DNA from: Candidatus Omnitrophica bacterium CG11_big_fil_rev_8_21_14_0_20_41_12 | Lineage (GTDB): Bacteria > Omnitrophota > Gorgyraeia > Gygaellales > Profunditerraquicolaceae | NCBI GenBank assembly: GCA_002796135.1 | Contig: PCWB01000037.1 | Location: 1 to 51,425 of the forward strand | Direction: 5' to 3' | Length of the DNA stretch: 51,425 nucleotides | Part shown: in pieces, positions 16,419 through 26,820 of the stretch | Layout of the letters: the number at the start of each line of letters is the position of its first letter | How positions within the stretch are numbered: the first letter of the stretch is position 1 | Notes under the pieces: model-generated | The model's database searches: none | Told to the model about the DNA's origin: nothing | The model's input: only the letters and a program-made list of their open reading frames with translations | Translations under genes and position numbers: made by a program

Positions 16419-17883
16419 GTTTATATTTTATCATGGAGAGACTCAAAAGCAGGCATAAAATAATAAAAAGATCGCCGTAACGGTTATAAACAGTGCCGGC
16501 AACCGGTGCCAAATATATATTCCGGCTGCTATATCCTCTTATAAAAATCTCACGGCCGGAGGCGTTGCGCACAACTGATAAAAACCTGCCTGAGGGAGCA
16601 ATAAATCCGGAAATTCCGGTGTTAGCGCTACGTGCCAAATATACACGGTTCTCTACTGCCCTGAAAACCGAGGCAGCCAGATGCTGAAAAGGAGCGCTTC
16701 CCTCTTTATACCAGGCGTCATTAGTGATATTGACCAGAAATTTTGCTCCTCCTTTTACAAGCTTCCGGGATAATTCAGGAAATAAATCTTCAAAGCAAAT
16801 TAATACGCCAAAATCTACAGGCTTTTTAAATATCGTATGAACCCGGCCGGGTTCGATATCTCCAATAGGAGCAATCGTCTGTAAAAAAGGAAACGTGTCC
16901 TTAAACGGCACAAATTCTCCGAAAGGAACCAGGTGTACTTTATGATAAATCTCTGAAGGCCGTCCGCCTTGATCAATGAATAAAGCGCTGTTAAAATAAT
17001 TCGGTTGGAAATGAGAAACTACTCCGGCCAGTAAATTAATTTTTAACTCTCTGGCCAAAGAAAAAATCTGCCTGAACTGGTCGTCGTCTTGACCCCAAAG
17101 TGCAGGCACAGATGCTTCAGGCCAAATAATCAAATCAGGCTTATCTTTGGCAGCCTCAACTGTCAATTCCTTATAATTATTCAGGATAAAATTAACCGCC
17201 CGCTTATCCCATTTTAACTCCTGAGGTATATTTCCCTGAATAACGGAGATCTTTAATGATTTCCCGCCTCCGGATAAATCAGGTTTATAGCTTAATCTAT
17301 AAAATCCATAGCCCAAAGTTAAAATCAGAATTGCTGATATGATTAATGAGATTTTTTTCCTTTGCTGCTTACCTAAAATCAAATAAAGAGCGGTATTAAC
17401 TAAAATAACCAGAAAACTGACCCCCCAGGCCCCGGTAATATCAGCGATTTGAATAACCGGAAGATTCTTGTATTGAGAAAAACCTGCCAGCGCCCAGGGA
17501 AAACCGGTAAATAAATGGCTGCGGATATATTCCAATAATACCCAGGCACTTGGTATAAAAAACAAACATCTGCTTGCAGAAAGAAAACGTAAATAATAAA
17601 CTGCGCAGCCAAAGAGTCCAAAATATAGGGACAAATACAGAATCAAAACAGCCTGGCCGATTAAAGTAACATGGACCAGCCAATATATCGTCATGATCCA
17701 AAAAACAACTCCCCACAGATAAGCAATAATAAATGACTGCCGTAAAGACTTTTTTTCTAGCGCAATAAACAAGGGGAGAAAACCAAACCAGGCAAATTGC
17801 CAGAGATTAAAACTTGAGAATGAAGGAGATAATAGAAAGGCGGATAAAATTGACAGGGTCACAACGCTCATTTTCCACAACAC
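16411..17883 (-). CDS. lnt: Apolipoprotein N-acyltransferase
   Basis: A 490-residue inner-membrane enzyme that transfers an acyl chain to the N-terminal Cys of lipoproteins, the last step of maturation after Lgt and LspA. N-terminal half: six or so membrane helices. C-terminal half: nitrilase-type domain with the catalytic triad Glu in [10 protein letters not shown], Lys in [12 protein letters not shown] and Cys in [12 protein letters not shown] final hydrophobic helix closes the protein. Length is close to E. coli Lnt (512). It overlaps secA at its 5' end (16 bp) and the PIG-L gene at its 3' end. Many predicted lipoproteins in this window would be substrates. Confidence 0.93.
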   Translation of the reverse strand: MLWKMSVVTLSILSAFLLSPSFSSFNLWQFAWFGFLPLFIALEKKSLRQSFIIAYLWGVVFWIMTIYWLVHVTLIGQAVLILYLSLYFGLFGCAVYYLRFLSASRCLFFIPSAWVLLEYIRSHLFTGFPWALAGFSQYKNLPVIQIADITGAWGVSFLVILVNTALYLILGKQQRKKISLIISAILILTLGYGFYRLSYKPDLSGGGKSLKISVIQGNIPQELKWDKRAVNFILNNYKELTVEAAKDKPDLIIWPEASVPALWGQDDDQFRQIFSLARELKINLLAGVVSHFQPNYFNSALFIDQGGRPSEIYHKVHLVPFGEFVPFKDTFPFLQTIAPIGDIEPGRVHTIFKKPVDFGVLICFEDLFPELSRKLVKGGAKFLVNITNDAWYKEGSAPFQHLAASVFRAVENRVYLARSANTGISGFIAPSGRFLSVVRNASGREIFIRGYSSRNIYLAPVAGTVYNRYGDLFIILCLLLSLSMIKYKHA

Positions 17884-20786
17884 TTCTTATATTTTTTGCC
17901 TGAACCACAAGGACAAGGGGCATTACGTCCTACTTTAGGCTGATGGGATTGTACAGGTTTGGCTGCCTGAATTGCAGGCACGGCTGATTCCGGCGTATTT
18001 TCTCCTTCGGAAGAAGGTTGGAACTGTTCAGCTTCAGGATGAGAAAACTCCTTAGGCACAGAGCTAAAAACACCGTGGAACCTATCGAGCTTGGCAGGTT
18101 GTAATTTAAAAATAGTTTGTACCGCATCTTCTTCAATAGAGCCAATCATCTGGCTGAACATTCCAAAAGCTTCACGTTTATATTCAATCAAAGGATCTTT
18201 TTGTCCATAGGCGCGCAGGCCGATGCCTTCGCGCAGGCTATCCATGGCATAAAGGTGGTCCTTCCATTTACTATCGATGATCTGTAAAAAAACCATACGC
18301 TCTAGGTGGCGTAACAGGTCAGGATCAATTTCTTTTTCTTTATCTTCATAGGTCTTAAGCATCTGGTCGGTTAATTTATCTTTTAATTCCTGAACGCTTT
18401 GATTAGTAAATTCCTGTGCTTCTAGGCGCAAGCCAAAATTTAAAACAATTGAATTTATCAAACCGGTTATATCTATTCCGGATGAATCACCATGATCGTA
18501 AATTTTTAAATAATCATCAACCAGTCTAGGAATAATTTCCAGGATATTCTCTTTTAAGGAGAACCCTTCCAGGATCTGTTTACGCTGACCGTAAATGATC
18601 TCCCTTTGCTTATTCATGACATTATCATACTCTAAGAGCTGTTTTCTGATTTCAAAGTTATGCTGTTCAACCCGACGCTGAGCAATCTCAATTGAGCCGC
18701 TGACCCAGGGATGTTCAATAACCTGGCCATCTTCTAACCCCAATTTATCCATCAAACCGATAATCTTATCTGAGCCAAATAAACGCATCAGATCATCTTT
18801 CAGCGACACATAAAAACGGCTGCTTCCCGGATCCCCCTGCCGACCGCTGCGGCCGCGCAGCTGATTATCAATGCGCCTGGCTTCATGGCGCTCCGTACCT
18901 AAAACATGCAGACCACCAACATCCACAACTTTATCATGTTCAATCGCAGATTCAGATTTATAACGCTCAAGTATTTTCTTATATTCACTATGGTAATTCG
19001 AATCTTGAGGATCTAATTTTTGTTTAGCCACATTTTTTGCAGTAAATTCGGGGTTTCCTCCTAAGAGGATATCGGTACCACGGCCAGCCATATTAGTAGC
19101 AATGGTTACCCCTTTATAACTACCTGCCTGGGCAATAATCGTTGCCTCCATTTCATGGTATTTGGCATTTAATACCTGATGCGGGACTCCCCGGCGCTTA
19201 AGCATTTCCGAAAGCTTCTCGGATCTATCAATCGTAATCGTACCAACCAATACCGGCGTTCCTGAATTATACAGCTCGAAAATTTCCTCAACTACCGCCT
19301 CAAACTTTTCTTTTTCAGTCTTATAAATACGGTCAGGGTAATTTTTACGCATTAAAGGCTTATTAGTTGGCAAGACAACCACATCCAGCTGATAAATACT
19401 TTTAAATTCATTGGACTCGGTAAAAGCGGTCCCGGTCATCCCGGCCAGCTTTTCATACATCCGGAAATAATTTTGAAAGGTTACGGTGGCTAAAGTTTGG
19501 TTCTCCCGCTCGATCTTTAAGCCCTCTTTAGACTCAACTGCTTGATGTAAACCATCACTCCAGCGTCTGCCAGGCATGAGACGGCCGGTAAATTCATCAA
19601 CGATAATTACCTGCCCGTCTTTAATCACATAATCCACATCACACTCGAAAAATTCTTTGGCACGTAAAGCCTGAATTGTATGATGACGGTATTCAATTGT
19701 CTCCAAAGAATGCAGCGTATCTACACCCCAAAGTTTTGAAGCTTTAAGCTCCCCTGCTTCAGTCAACGCTACAGTCTGAGCCTTTTCATCGGCAACATAA
19801 TCAAAACCCTTACCTAAATCTACCCCCTTATATTTTGCGTCGATTTCATCGCGCTCGGTAACTCTGCGCCCCTCTAATTGCTCGACGATCTTTTTAGCAG
19901 TATAATATTTATCGGTAGATTCCTCTGCAGGCCCGGAGATAATTAAAGGAGTCCGTGCCTCATCAATTAAGATAGAATCAACTTCATCAACAATGGCATA
20001 ATAGAACGGACGCTGCACCAGCTCTTCGATTGAATACTTCATATTGTCACGCAGGTAATCAAAACCAAATTCATTATTGGTACCATAGGTTATATCGCAG
20101 GCATAAGCAATTTTTCTCTCTTCATCGCTCATATTATGCTGAATCGTCCCTACGGATAAACCCAAAAATTCATAGATCGGCCCCATCCATTCGCGGTCAC
20201 GCCGGGCAAGATAATCATTAACCGTAACGACATGCACGCCTTTATCTAATAAAGCATTTAAATAGGCGGCTAATGTGGCCACCAGGGTCTTTCCTTCTCC
20301 GGTAGACATCTCGGCTATTCTGCCTTCATGCAAAATGATTCCTCCGGCAATCTGCACATCAAAATGCCGTAACCCAATAGTACGCCGCGATGCTTCCCGC
20401 ACCACAGCAAAAGCCTCAGGTAAAATATCGGCAAAAATACGATTACGGCTGATCTTTAATTTCTCTTTTAATTTTTCCTTTTCTTCCGGAATCGCCACTC
20501 TCGACATATCCTGCTTCAACTCTTCTAATTCCTGAACAATACTATCGGATTTACGTTTTAAATGCTCTCTGAATTCAACGGATTTGGCGGCAAGCTCTGC
20601 ATCGCTTAGTGAACTCATTTTAGCTTCCAAAGAATTCACCGCATTAACTATTCCGGCTACCTCAACCATCTTATTCATCGAAGGACTGGGCAGCTCAGAA
20701 TGCAGAGTTATATTTAATTTAGGGAACCTGCTCCTGATCACATTCTGTTTATTTTGCAGAATAAATTTTTTAATTAAACCTAACAT
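17868..20786 (-). CDS. secA: Protein translocase ATPase SecA
   Basis: The 972-residue SecA motor drives preprotein export through SecYEG. Visible are Walker A in [15 protein letters not shown], the DEAD-type Walker [14 protein letters not shown], the second nucleotide-binding domain ([15 protein letters not shown]), the arginine-finger motif [18 protein letters not shown] and the C-terminal zinc SEC-C motif [16 protein letters not shown]. The preprotein-crosslinking and helical scaffold domains lie in between. Length is slightly above E. coli SecA (901), mostly through linker additions such as the acidic, proline-rich segment before the zinc motif. The start is 12 bp after the prfB stop; secA, lnt and the PIG-L gene overlap or nearly so, forming one transcript. 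Confidence 0.96.
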   Translation of the reverse strand: MLGLIKKFILQNKQNVIRSRFPKLNITLHSELPSPSMNKMVEVAGIVNAVNSLEAKMSSLSDAELAAKSVEFREHLKRKSDSIVQELEELKQDMSRVAIPEEKEKLKEKLKISRNRIFADILPEAFAVVREASRRTIGLRHFDVQIAGGIILHEGRIAEMSTGEGKTLVATLAAYLNALLDKGVHVVTVNDYLARRDREWMGPIYEFLGLSVGTIQHNMSDEERKIAYACDITYGTNNEFGFDYLRDNMKYSIEELVQRPFYYAIVDEVDSILIDEARTPLIISGPAEESTDKYYTAKKIVEQLEGRRVTERDEIDAKYKGVDLGKGFDYVADEKAQTVALTEAGELKASKLWGVDTLHSLETIEYRHHTIQALRAKEFFECDVDYVIKDGQVIIVDEFTGRLMPGRRWSDGLHQAVESKEGLKIERENQTLATVTFQNYFRMYEKLAGMTGTAFTESNEFKSIYQLDVVVLPTNKPLMRKNYPDRIYKTEKEKFEAVVEEIFELYNSGTPVLVGTITIDRSEKLSEMLKRRGVPHQVLNAKYHEMEATIIAQAGSYKGVTIATNMAGRGTDILLGGNPEFTAKNVAKQKLDPQDSNYHSEYKKILERYKSESAIEHDKVVDVGGLHVLGTERHEARRIDNQLRGRSGRQGDPGSSRFYVSLKDDLMRLFGSDKIIGLMDKLGLEDGQVIEHPWVSGSIEIAQRRVEQHNFEIRKQLLEYDNVMNKQREIIYGQRKQILEGFSLKENILEIIPRLVDDYLKIYDHGDSSGIDITGLINSIVLNFGLRLEAQEFTNQSVQELKDKLTDQMLKTYEDKEKEIDPDLLRHLERMVFLQIIDSKWKDHLYAMDSLREGIGLRAYGQKDPLIEYKREAFGMFSQMIGSIEEDAVQTIFKLQPAKLDRFHGVFSSVPKEFSHPEAEQFQPSSEGENTPESAVPAIQAAKPVQSHQPKVGRNAPCPCGSGKKYKKCCGK

Positions 20787-20798
20787 TTCGCACCTTAA

Positions 20799-21897
20799 TT
20801 ATTTATTGGCCTTGAATTTGAGAAACGCTTCAATAAACCCATCCAAACCGCCGTCTAAAATCTTTTGAGTATCCCCGGTTTCAAAATCAGTACGATGATC
20901 CTTAACCAAATTATACGGATGCAAAACATACGATCGAATTTGACTTCCCCATTCAATCCTTTTTTTATCCGCATCCGTTTGCTTTAATTCCTCAGCTTTC
21001 TTTCTCTGTTGAGCTTCATAGATGCGCGCCTTAAGTATTTTTAAAGCTGTTTGTTTATTTTGAAACTGAGAGCGCTCGTTCTGGCACTGCGCCACAATAC
21101 CCGTCGGAAGATGGGTAATCCTTACCGCTGAATCCGTGGTATTGACGCTTTGGCCTCCGGCTCCTTTAGACCGGTAAACATCTACACGCAGGTCTTTCTC
21201 ATCAATCTTGATATCCAATTCCTCTTCTATTTCTGGGATCGCATCCACGGAAGCAAAAGAAGTATGCCGGCGTGAATTTGCATCAAAAGGAGAAATACGT
21301 ACCAGCCGATGCACTCCGCGTTCTGCTTTTAAATAACCAAAAGCATACGGACCTTCGATTAAAATAGTAACGTTTTTGATTCCGGCCTCTTCCCCCGGAA
21401 GAATATCAATCGTTTTTACGCTATACCCATGGCTTTCTGCAAAACGGCTATACATCCTTAGCAACATTCCTGCCCAATCACAGGATTCTGTGCCGCCGGC
21501 CCCGGAATTAATACTTAGAATCGCGCTATTTTTATCAAACGGACCACCTAAAAGAACCTGAAACTCAAGTTTATCAATTATCACTAAAAGGCTATCGGCA
21601 TTACGGATTAAATCTAAAACCAAATCCTTATCTTCATCTTTAAGCAAGGGAATAAGTTCGATAAGCTCATGGTATTTCTTAGAGGATAGCTCCCAAGGTT
21701 CAACTGTCGCTTTGAGATTTTTTAATTCCTTGACTATTCTTGTGGACTGTTCCGTATTATTCCAAAACCCCTCCGAAGACATCTGAACGGATAGAGCATC
21801 TATCTGCTGTTTTTTAGCGGCAACGTCAAAGATAACCTCTTAAATTTTCCAACCTCACCCCGATACCTTCAAGCTTGCTTTTAATTTCTTCAATCAT
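20799..21897 (-). CDS. prfB: Peptide chain release factor 2, made by programmed +1 frameshift
   Basis: The ORF track gives only the downstream part (327 aa from an internal Met). The real start is ATG at 21897 behind a GGAGAAAG box. It encodes 23 codons (MIEEIKSKLEGIGVRLENLR, GYL), then CTT TGA C; a +1 shift continues DVAAKKQQIDALSVQMSSEG into the long frame. The RF2-type codon-recognition motif SPF is present (RISPFDANSRR), as is the peptidyl-hydrolysis motif GGQ (SKGAGGQSVNTT). RF2 reads UGA and UAA stops. Total product is about 365 residues, as in E. coli. The frameshift makes synthesis self-limiting: abundant RF2 terminates at the internal UGA. Confidence 0.95.
21826..21840 (-). promoter_or_regulatory. 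RF2 programmed frameshift site
   Basis: Minus-strand sequence AGA GGT TAT CTT TGA C: an internal Shine-Dalgarno-like AGAGGT three bases before the CTT slippery codon and an in-frame UGA followed by C. This is the canonical arrangement (E. coli AGGGGGTATCTTTGAC). Confidence 0.93.
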
Positions 21898-21920
21898 ATC
21901 TTTCTCCTATTAGAACCCCC

Positions 21921-21965
21921 GTTTCCCGATTAGCCCGGAAACTGTTTCCAAGCTGAAGGGGAAAC
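21921..21965. repeat. Nested inverted repeats between pilT-like gene and prfB
   Basis: GTTTCCC at 21921 pairs with GGGAAAC at 21959-21965. Inside lies GGAAAC-T-GTTTCC, a 6-1-6 palindrome. The element sits 8 bp beyond the stop of the PilT-like gene and ahead of prfB. There is no U-run, so a simple intrinsic terminator is unlikely; it could be an RNA processing element or an operator for prfB. Confidence 0.45.
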
Positions 21966-21972
21966 TGTTTTA

Positions 21973-23046
21973 TTAAGATTTCTTAATCCCTTTGTACGCC
22001 AGCATAAATTCTTCGCGGCTATCCGCAACCAGCAGAGCATCCTCTAAACTTATTTTACCCTCATGGGTTAATTTAACCAAAGACTGCGTAAACGATTGCA
22101 TACCAAAAACCGCGCCGTCCTCAATAAAATCAGGGATCTCCCAAATCTTGCCTTCCCGGATTAAGCGGCTGATCGTCGGAGTCAGGAGCATAACTTCATA
22201 AGCCGGAACTCGACCCGCACCATGTTGAGTAGGCACCAGGCGCAAAGAAATTACTCCTTTTAATAATACGGCCAATTGATTCCTCACCTCCTGATGCTGA
22301 TGCGGAGGGAAAAAATTGATCAACCTTTCTACAGTCTGGGGCGCATTAATTGTATGCAAAGTACTTAAAACCAAAACTCCGGTCTCCGCTGCAGCCATAG
22401 CGCTAGAAACTGTGTCAAGATCGCGAATATTACCAATAAACATTACATCCGGGCTTTGCAAGGTAAAAGCACGCAGGGCAGTAGGATAACTTTTAACATC
22501 AATCCCCAGCTCTCGCTGGTTGATAATTGATTGATTATCTTCAAAGGTAAATTCAATCGGCTCCTCAACAGTAAGCACATGTTTCCTGGAGTTATTATTG
22601 ATATATTCAATCATGCTGGCAATTGTCGTAGATTTTCCGCTTCCCATGCTCCCGGTTAATAATACCAGGCCGCGGGTCTCTAATGATAACTTAGTTAATA
22701 TCTCAACGGGAAGATTCAACTCTTCAAAACTAGCTATATGATTACGTACATTTCTGATAACCAGCGAAGGCCAATTTCTTTGCGTAAATACACTCACTCG
22801 GAAACGCCGCTTGAATTCATCCAAATATACAGCAAAATCTACATCAAGATTATTTCTAAAAGCCTCCAGCTGCTTAGTGCTGGCCAACTGTTCAGTGGCA
22901 AACATAACATCCTCAACGCTTAAGATCCTGGTATCCAAGGCAACAATTTTTCCGTCAATCCGCAGCCGAGGAGTACCTCCGGCCCGGTAAAAAAGGTCCG
23001 AGGCATTCCTATCTACCATCTCTTTCATTAATTTTTTAATGTCCAT
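21973..23046 (-). CDS. PilT/PilU-type pilus ATPase with altered Walker B
   Basis: The 357-residue protein has the PilT domain order: N-terminal PAS-like domain (NASDLFYRAGGTPRLRIDGK), Walker A GSMGSGKSTT (about 132-141), Asp box LTVEEPIEF, then Walker B and the His box VLSTLHTINAPQTVERL. PilT family ATPases power type IV pilus retraction at the inner membrane. In canonical proteins Walker B reads GEMRD or GEIRD with a catalytic Glu. Here it reads GNIRD with Asn at about residue 206 (codon AAT), so hydrolysis may be impaired or regulated. No pilB or pilin genes are in the window. PilU-like accessory function is an alternative. Confidence 0.85.
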   Translation of the reverse strand: MDIKKLMKEMVDRNASDLFYRAGGTPRLRIDGKIVALDTRILSVEDVMFATEQLASTKQLEAFRNNLDVDFAVYLDEFKRRFRVSVFTQRNWPSLVIRNVRNHIASFEELNLPVEILTKLSLETRGLVLLTGSMGSGKSTTIASMIEYINNNSRKHVLTVEEPIEFTFEDNQSIINQRELGIDVKSYPTALRAFTLQSPDVMFIGNIRDLDTVSSAMAAAETGVLVLSTLHTINAPQTVERLINFFPPHQHQEVRNQLAVLLKGVISLRLVPTQHGAGRVPAYEVMLLTPTISRLIREGKIWEIPDFIEDGAVFGMQSFTQSLVKLTHEGKISLEDALLVADSREEFMLAYKGIKKS

Positions 23047-23113
23047 CTATCCTCCTCAGAAGGAAATATCCACGCTACCTAGTTTCGCCCGGCGCAATTT
23101 CGCTACGGGGCCA

Positions 23114-23144
23114 ACACCGGCGCAATACCAATTAGCGCCGGGTG
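23114..23144. repeat. Dispersed palindromic repeat, copy A
   Basis: 31-bp imperfect palindrome ACACCGGCGC...GCGCCGGGTG in the 106-bp gap between GT2 and the PilT-like gene. It shares 27 of 31 bases with copy B at 36421-36451 in the same plus-strand orientation. Two of the four differences are at paired stem positions (G-C here, A-T in copy B), so the stem is conserved. Confidence 0.7.
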
Positions 23145-23152
23145 CCTAAACA

Positions 23153-24646
23153 TTATAACATTCTATTACCTTTTAGCGTAGAATTAAATTCCATGTATTT
23201 AGCTAACATCAGCCGGCTCTGCGCATCGATTGCCGGAGCTGATCCGACAATCAAAATTACAAACGGCACAAATATCCATTCCAAAACTAAAAGTACATTC
23301 TTAATCCAACTGATCCCTTTAGGTCTCGGCGGCAAAATTGTCCAACTTAAAAATATCCAGATCAAACTGGTTAATAAAGTAAACCGCAACAACAAACCGG
23401 TAATCCTTGGAAGATTATAAGCAATGGAGCTCTGACTAAAAAATGCTCCCCCGAAAAGAATGGGTAAATAACCGATAAGTACCAGAATAAATGCCCAAAC
23501 CGCCCAGGTAACATGACTCTCCAAAAGATGAAAAGACCTTCTTAATTTATTAAACAAAGAAATGTTCTTATTATTTATAAAACCATTTACTACAAAAGGA
23601 AAATTTTCGACTCCCCAAGCCCACCTTCTTTTTTGCTTATACTGCACGATGATTGTTTTCCATATATTATTAGAGTAAGCGATATCCATAGAAACGGTAA
23701 CATATAACGGAACCACCCGGTAATCTCCGTTATAATACAAGTACCCTTTCCAATAAATCACAGAGTCATCAGAAATCATGTTGGTCGGCCAGTAATCTAC
23801 CTCTACAAGAGTTTTAAAACTCATGCTATGGCTGGAGAAAGTAACGAATTTTTCCAGGCGCATACTCTCAATTAACTGACAGAATGAACTGCTAATCTCA
23901 ATCAGCCTGGCAAAAGAAGGCGCCTGCCAGATGTTATTATTATAAACCGGCATCGGCTGATAACTTGCCTGATGCGGCTTATCAGAAGTCAAGAAATGGT
24001 AGCCTAAACAACCGAAATACTTGGGGTCAACACAGGTATCGGCGTCAAAACAAGAAACAATTACATGCTCATAAGCAATTTGGCGGCTATCCAGAAATTT
24101 TTTAGCAGCCTTAGCGCTCCAGGTGGCATTGGCCCCCTTAGTACGGGTTTCATTCGCTAAACCATCAGGATGAAAAGTAGATAAATAAGCGCCAAATATT
24201 TGGCTAAATTCTTTTTCAAGAATCAGGGCGTTAGCGTGTGCACGAAAATTACGTTCTTCAAAAGCCATAACGACAATAATCTTATCTTTCGGGTAATGGC
24301 TCAAGCTTAAAGCGGCTAGTGACGGCCGCAATACTTCTAAGCCCTCATTATAAACAGGAAATATAACCAACTGATACAGGATAGAAAAACCTTTTTCTTC
24401 AGGAAGTACTAAACAATGCTTCAGCCAATCCTCATTTCTCTGCCGGAAAAGCCGGTGGTGCGCCATAACTAAAAGTGTAGTTAAATAAAGCGTACGGATA
24501 ATCCAATAAAAATCAAAAGTGATAATGATTACCGCGCTGGCGACCGGATATTTGATCGATAAAAAAATTAACGAAACAATTATCCCCCAAGATAGCCCTC
24601 CGGGAAGAATCTCTAGCGTCCTCTTTAAAAATATTTTCTTATTCAT
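23153..24646 (-). CDS. Membrane glycosyltransferase family 2
   Basis: The 497-residue protein has two N-terminal membrane helices, a GT-A catalytic domain and a C-terminal helix cluster, as in cellulose/hyaluronan synthase-like processive enzymes. The nucleotide-sugar region shows VIFPVYNEGLEVLRPSL, the DxD motif in SCFDADTCVDPKYFG (about residue 200), and the acceptor motif QKRRWAWGVENFPF, equivalent to QxxRW. Such enzymes polymerise or transfer sugars from UDP/GDP-sugars across the inner membrane. Product unknown; no other polysaccharide genes are adjacent. Its start overlaps the PEGA gene stop by eight bases, and it lies in the murJ-uvrC-PEGA-GT2 run. Confidence 0.88.
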   Translation of the reverse strand: MNKKIFLKRTLEILPGGLSWGIIVSLIFLSIKYPVASAVIIITFDFYWIIRTLYLTTLLVMAHHRLFRQRNEDWLKHCLVLPEEKGFSILYQLVIFPVYNEGLEVLRPSLAALSLSHYPKDKIIVVMAFEERNFRAHANALILEKEFSQIFGAYLSTFHPDGLANETRTKGANATWSAKAAKKFLDSRQIAYEHVIVSCFDADTCVDPKYFGCLGYHFLTSDKPHQASYQPMPVYNNNIWQAPSFARLIEISSSFCQLIESMRLEKFVTFSSHSMSFKTLVEVDYWPTNMISDDSVIYWKGYLYYNGDYRVVPLYVTVSMDIAYSNNIWKTIIVQYKQKRRWAWGVENFPFVVNGFINNKNISLFNKLRRSFHLLESHVTWAVWAFILVLIGYLPILFGGAFFSQSSIAYNLPRITGLLLRFTLLTSLIWIFLSWTILPPRPKGISWIKNVLLVLEWIFVPFVILIVGSAPAIDAQSRLMLAKYMEFNSTLKGNRML

Positions 24647-25583
24647 TTAAACTTTGTTTTTGCCCCTGTTTAATTGCGCCGAATTGCTGAACCATTAACC
24701 TTTCCAATAAGAAAAGATTGGAGCTTAACTCCAATTTATACAGGTTTTGATTATCGCTAAAATAGAGAGTGTCCTCTTTAACATCATAAAATGCGCTCGC
24801 CCACTCCCAATCTAATTCTACCAGATTAAGCGGCTTAGATTGCGGTCTGGCCTCAATCACCTGAACGTGCTGATCGGTTAAAACAACCAAGTGGTAGTTA
24901 TCCGAATGCCAAAAAACATTGACTATTTTTTCTTGGGCATAATCCCAAAATACAGGAAAATCCGCATATCCATAATCACCCTGATTATCAAAAAAGATCA
25001 CGCTGATCTGATGAGGATTAAATATGAAAAGTTTCTTCCTATCTGCGGAAACCTCCCAACCAACAATCTGTGTAAAACCTTGCGGAAGACTGGCGACATC
25101 TTCAAAATTACTCGCATCAAAATCAGACTTATACACGATTCTATTTTTTAGATCCAGATAATAAATAATCTTTCTTTCGGTATCAATGTGAAAACTGGAA
25201 AATTTCTCCCGGTTTAACTGTTGAAAATTGGACCGTAACGGAAAAAGGATAATTTTGTCAAGGCGGCTAACCTTGCCTGCTTCCACATCCACCTCCCCTT
25301 TCCAGGGATAGTGTTGCGCTAATTCTAAAACGACCTTATAAACTCCGGGAATCAGCTCCTGCATGCTTGCCGGACTATGCTCGGCAAAAAGTTTACCATC
25401 AAGATATATTTTTGCCCCATCAGGTTGAGTTTGGATGAAGATTAAACCTGTCTTGGTAAATTTTAAAGTTCGCCTGTCAAATTTATATCCTAAAGCATAA
25501 GAAAGGATAAAGGGCAGTCCGGCAAAAAATATAAGTACGCTTAAAAAAAACAATACTGCTCTTAGTCTTTGAAAATTAAACAT
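24639..25583 (-). CDS. PEGA-domain membrane-anchored protein
   Basis: A 314-residue protein. It has one N-terminal membrane helix (FFLSVLIFFAGLPFILSYAL), then a PEGA domain around residues 47-100 (FIQTQPDGAKIYLDGKLF, then SMQELIPGVYKVVLELAQHY). The rest is beta-rich with repeats resembling a small propeller (RKIIYYLDLKNRIVYKSD, KKLFIFNPHQISVIFFD, DTLYFSDNQNLYKLEL). PEGA domains occur in surface and envelope proteins and probably mediate carbohydrate or protein contact. Topology suggests a periplasmic or extracytoplasmic beta domain. It overlaps uvrC by eight bases and GT2 by eight. An envelope role with GT2 is possible but not shown. Confidence 0.75.
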   Translation of the reverse strand: MFNFQRLRAVLFFLSVLIFFAGLPFILSYALGYKFDRRTLKFTKTGLIFIQTQPDGAKIYLDGKLFAEHSPASMQELIPGVYKVVLELAQHYPWKGEVDVEAGKVSRLDKIILFPLRSNFQQLNREKFSSFHIDTERKIIYYLDLKNRIVYKSDFDASNFEDVASLPQGFTQIVGWEVSADRKKLFIFNPHQISVIFFDNQGDYGYADFPVFWDYAQEKIVNVFWHSDNYHLVVLTDQHVQVIEARPQSKPLNLVELDWEWASAFYDVKEDTLYFSDNQNLYKLELSSNLFLLERLMVQQFGAIKQGQKQSLNE

Positions 25584-26820
25584 GGATCAACTCTTTCCGG
25601 CGCAAAAGACGGTGATAACCTAAGGCAAACCTATGCGCCTCATCACGAATTTTACGAATTAAATTCATCCCCGGCGCATCTTTAGGAAAACTTAAAATTC
25701 CGGGCTTTTGACTACTATAGATATGCTCTCTTTCTTTAGCGATACTCACCAGCGCAAGATTAAGATTTAATTCTTTAAGCTGGCGAAATGCGGTGAGCAA
25801 ATGCCCCTGGCCTCCGTCAATAAGCACCAGATCCGGCAAAGGCTTGTTCTCTTTAATTAATCTGCGATAACGCCGATAGACAATCTGCCCGAGCATTTTA
25901 TAATCATTAACTCCGGAAAAATTCTTAATGCGAAAACGACGGTAGTTATTTTTGTCCGCGACCCCATCCTGGAAGCTGACCATTGAGCCTACAGAATGCT
26001 TCCCGGAAAGATTAGAAACATCAAACCCCTCGATTCTGACCGGTAAATTCACTAAACCCAATCTGTTTTTTAAATCTTCTAACTCTGACTTACGATTAAT
26101 CCCGCCTGAGCCGGAGGAAAGCTCAGACAAAACAGCGATTTGATCGCGAATCCCGGCTGCCCCTTCGAAATCAAAAGCCTTAGATTTATCCCGCATCGCC
26201 TTATTGAGTTTACGGATCAAAGAATCCGTCTTAGCTTCCAAAATTAAAACAATACAATCAATGATGCGCTTGTACTCTTTAGGGCTAATCTTTCCAATGC
26301 AGGGAGCCGGACAAAGATTAATCCTATAATAAATACAGCTTTGCTTGGGCAAGCGGCGGCAGGAACGGTACGCAAAACTGCGCCGGATGATTTTAAGAGC
26401 AGCTTTTAAAAGCTTGGCATTAGTATAGGGCCCCAGATAGTCACCGGGAGAATTATCTTTTTTACGCGTAATATAAACGGACGGAAATTTTTCCTTGGAG
26501 ATCTTTACGAAAGGAAAACTCTTATCATCTTTAAGTGAAATATTATACTTGGGCCTGAGCTGACGGATCAGGCCGGCCTCAAGTAATAAAGCCATGGCTT
26601 CAGTTGTGCAAAGCCTAAACTCCATATCTAGAGCTTTGGCCATTAAAGAAGCGGTCTTATTATCTAAATCCGCACCCAAGTAACTAAGCAGGCGCTTCTT
26701 TAGCGAGTTGGCCTTACCTACATAAATCACCTGATTCCGGCTATTGCGCATCAGATAAACACCGCAAGAATCAGGTAAAGATAAAATTTTCTTTCTTAAC
26801 TTTTGAGCACACCTCATCAA
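25576..26820 (-). CDS. uvrC: Compact UvrC excinuclease subunit without HhH domain
   Basis: UvrC makes both incisions in nucleotide excision repair. The GIY-YIG domain (DSCGVYLMR, IYVGKANSLKKRL, then Glu in TTEAMALLLEAGLI) is at residues 10-95. A Cys-rich stretch and UVR motif (FDFEGAAGIRDQIAVL) follow. The RNase H-like 5'-incision domain keeps its acids and His: GFDVSNLSGKHSVGSMV, LVLIDGGQGHL, IRDEAHRFA. Total 414 residues against about 600 in E. coli. The linker between UVR and RNase H is shortened, and the C-terminal helix-hairpin-helix pair is absent. There is no frameshift: the next gene overlaps its stop. It is coupled to murJ by a 4-bp overlap. Confidence 0.92.
   Translation of the reverse strand: MMRCAQKLRKKILSLPDSCGVYLMRNSRNQVIYVGKANSLKKRLLSYLGADLDNKTASLMAKALDMEFRLCTTEAMALLLEAGLIRQLRPKYNISLKDDKSFPFVKISKEKFPSVYITRKKDNSPGDYLGPYTNAKLLKAALKIIRRSFAYRSCRRLPKQSCIYYRINLCPAPCIGKISPKEYKRIIDCIVLILEAKTDSLIRKLNKAMRDKSKAFDFEGAAGIRDQIAVLSELSSGSGGINRKSELEDLKNRLGLVNLPVRIEGFDVSNLSGKHSVGSMVSFQDGVADKNNYRRFRIKNFSGVNDYKMLGQIVYRRYRRLIKENKPLPDLVLIDGGQGHLLTAFRQLKELNLNLALVSIAKEREHIYSSQKPGILSFPKDAPGMNLIRKIRDEAHRFALGYHRLLRRKELIHV

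Noticed and set aside
25576-26820. UvrC tail lost by frameshift
   Set aside because: The following PEGA gene overlaps the uvrC stop by eight bases, leaving no room for a frameshifted HhH region.
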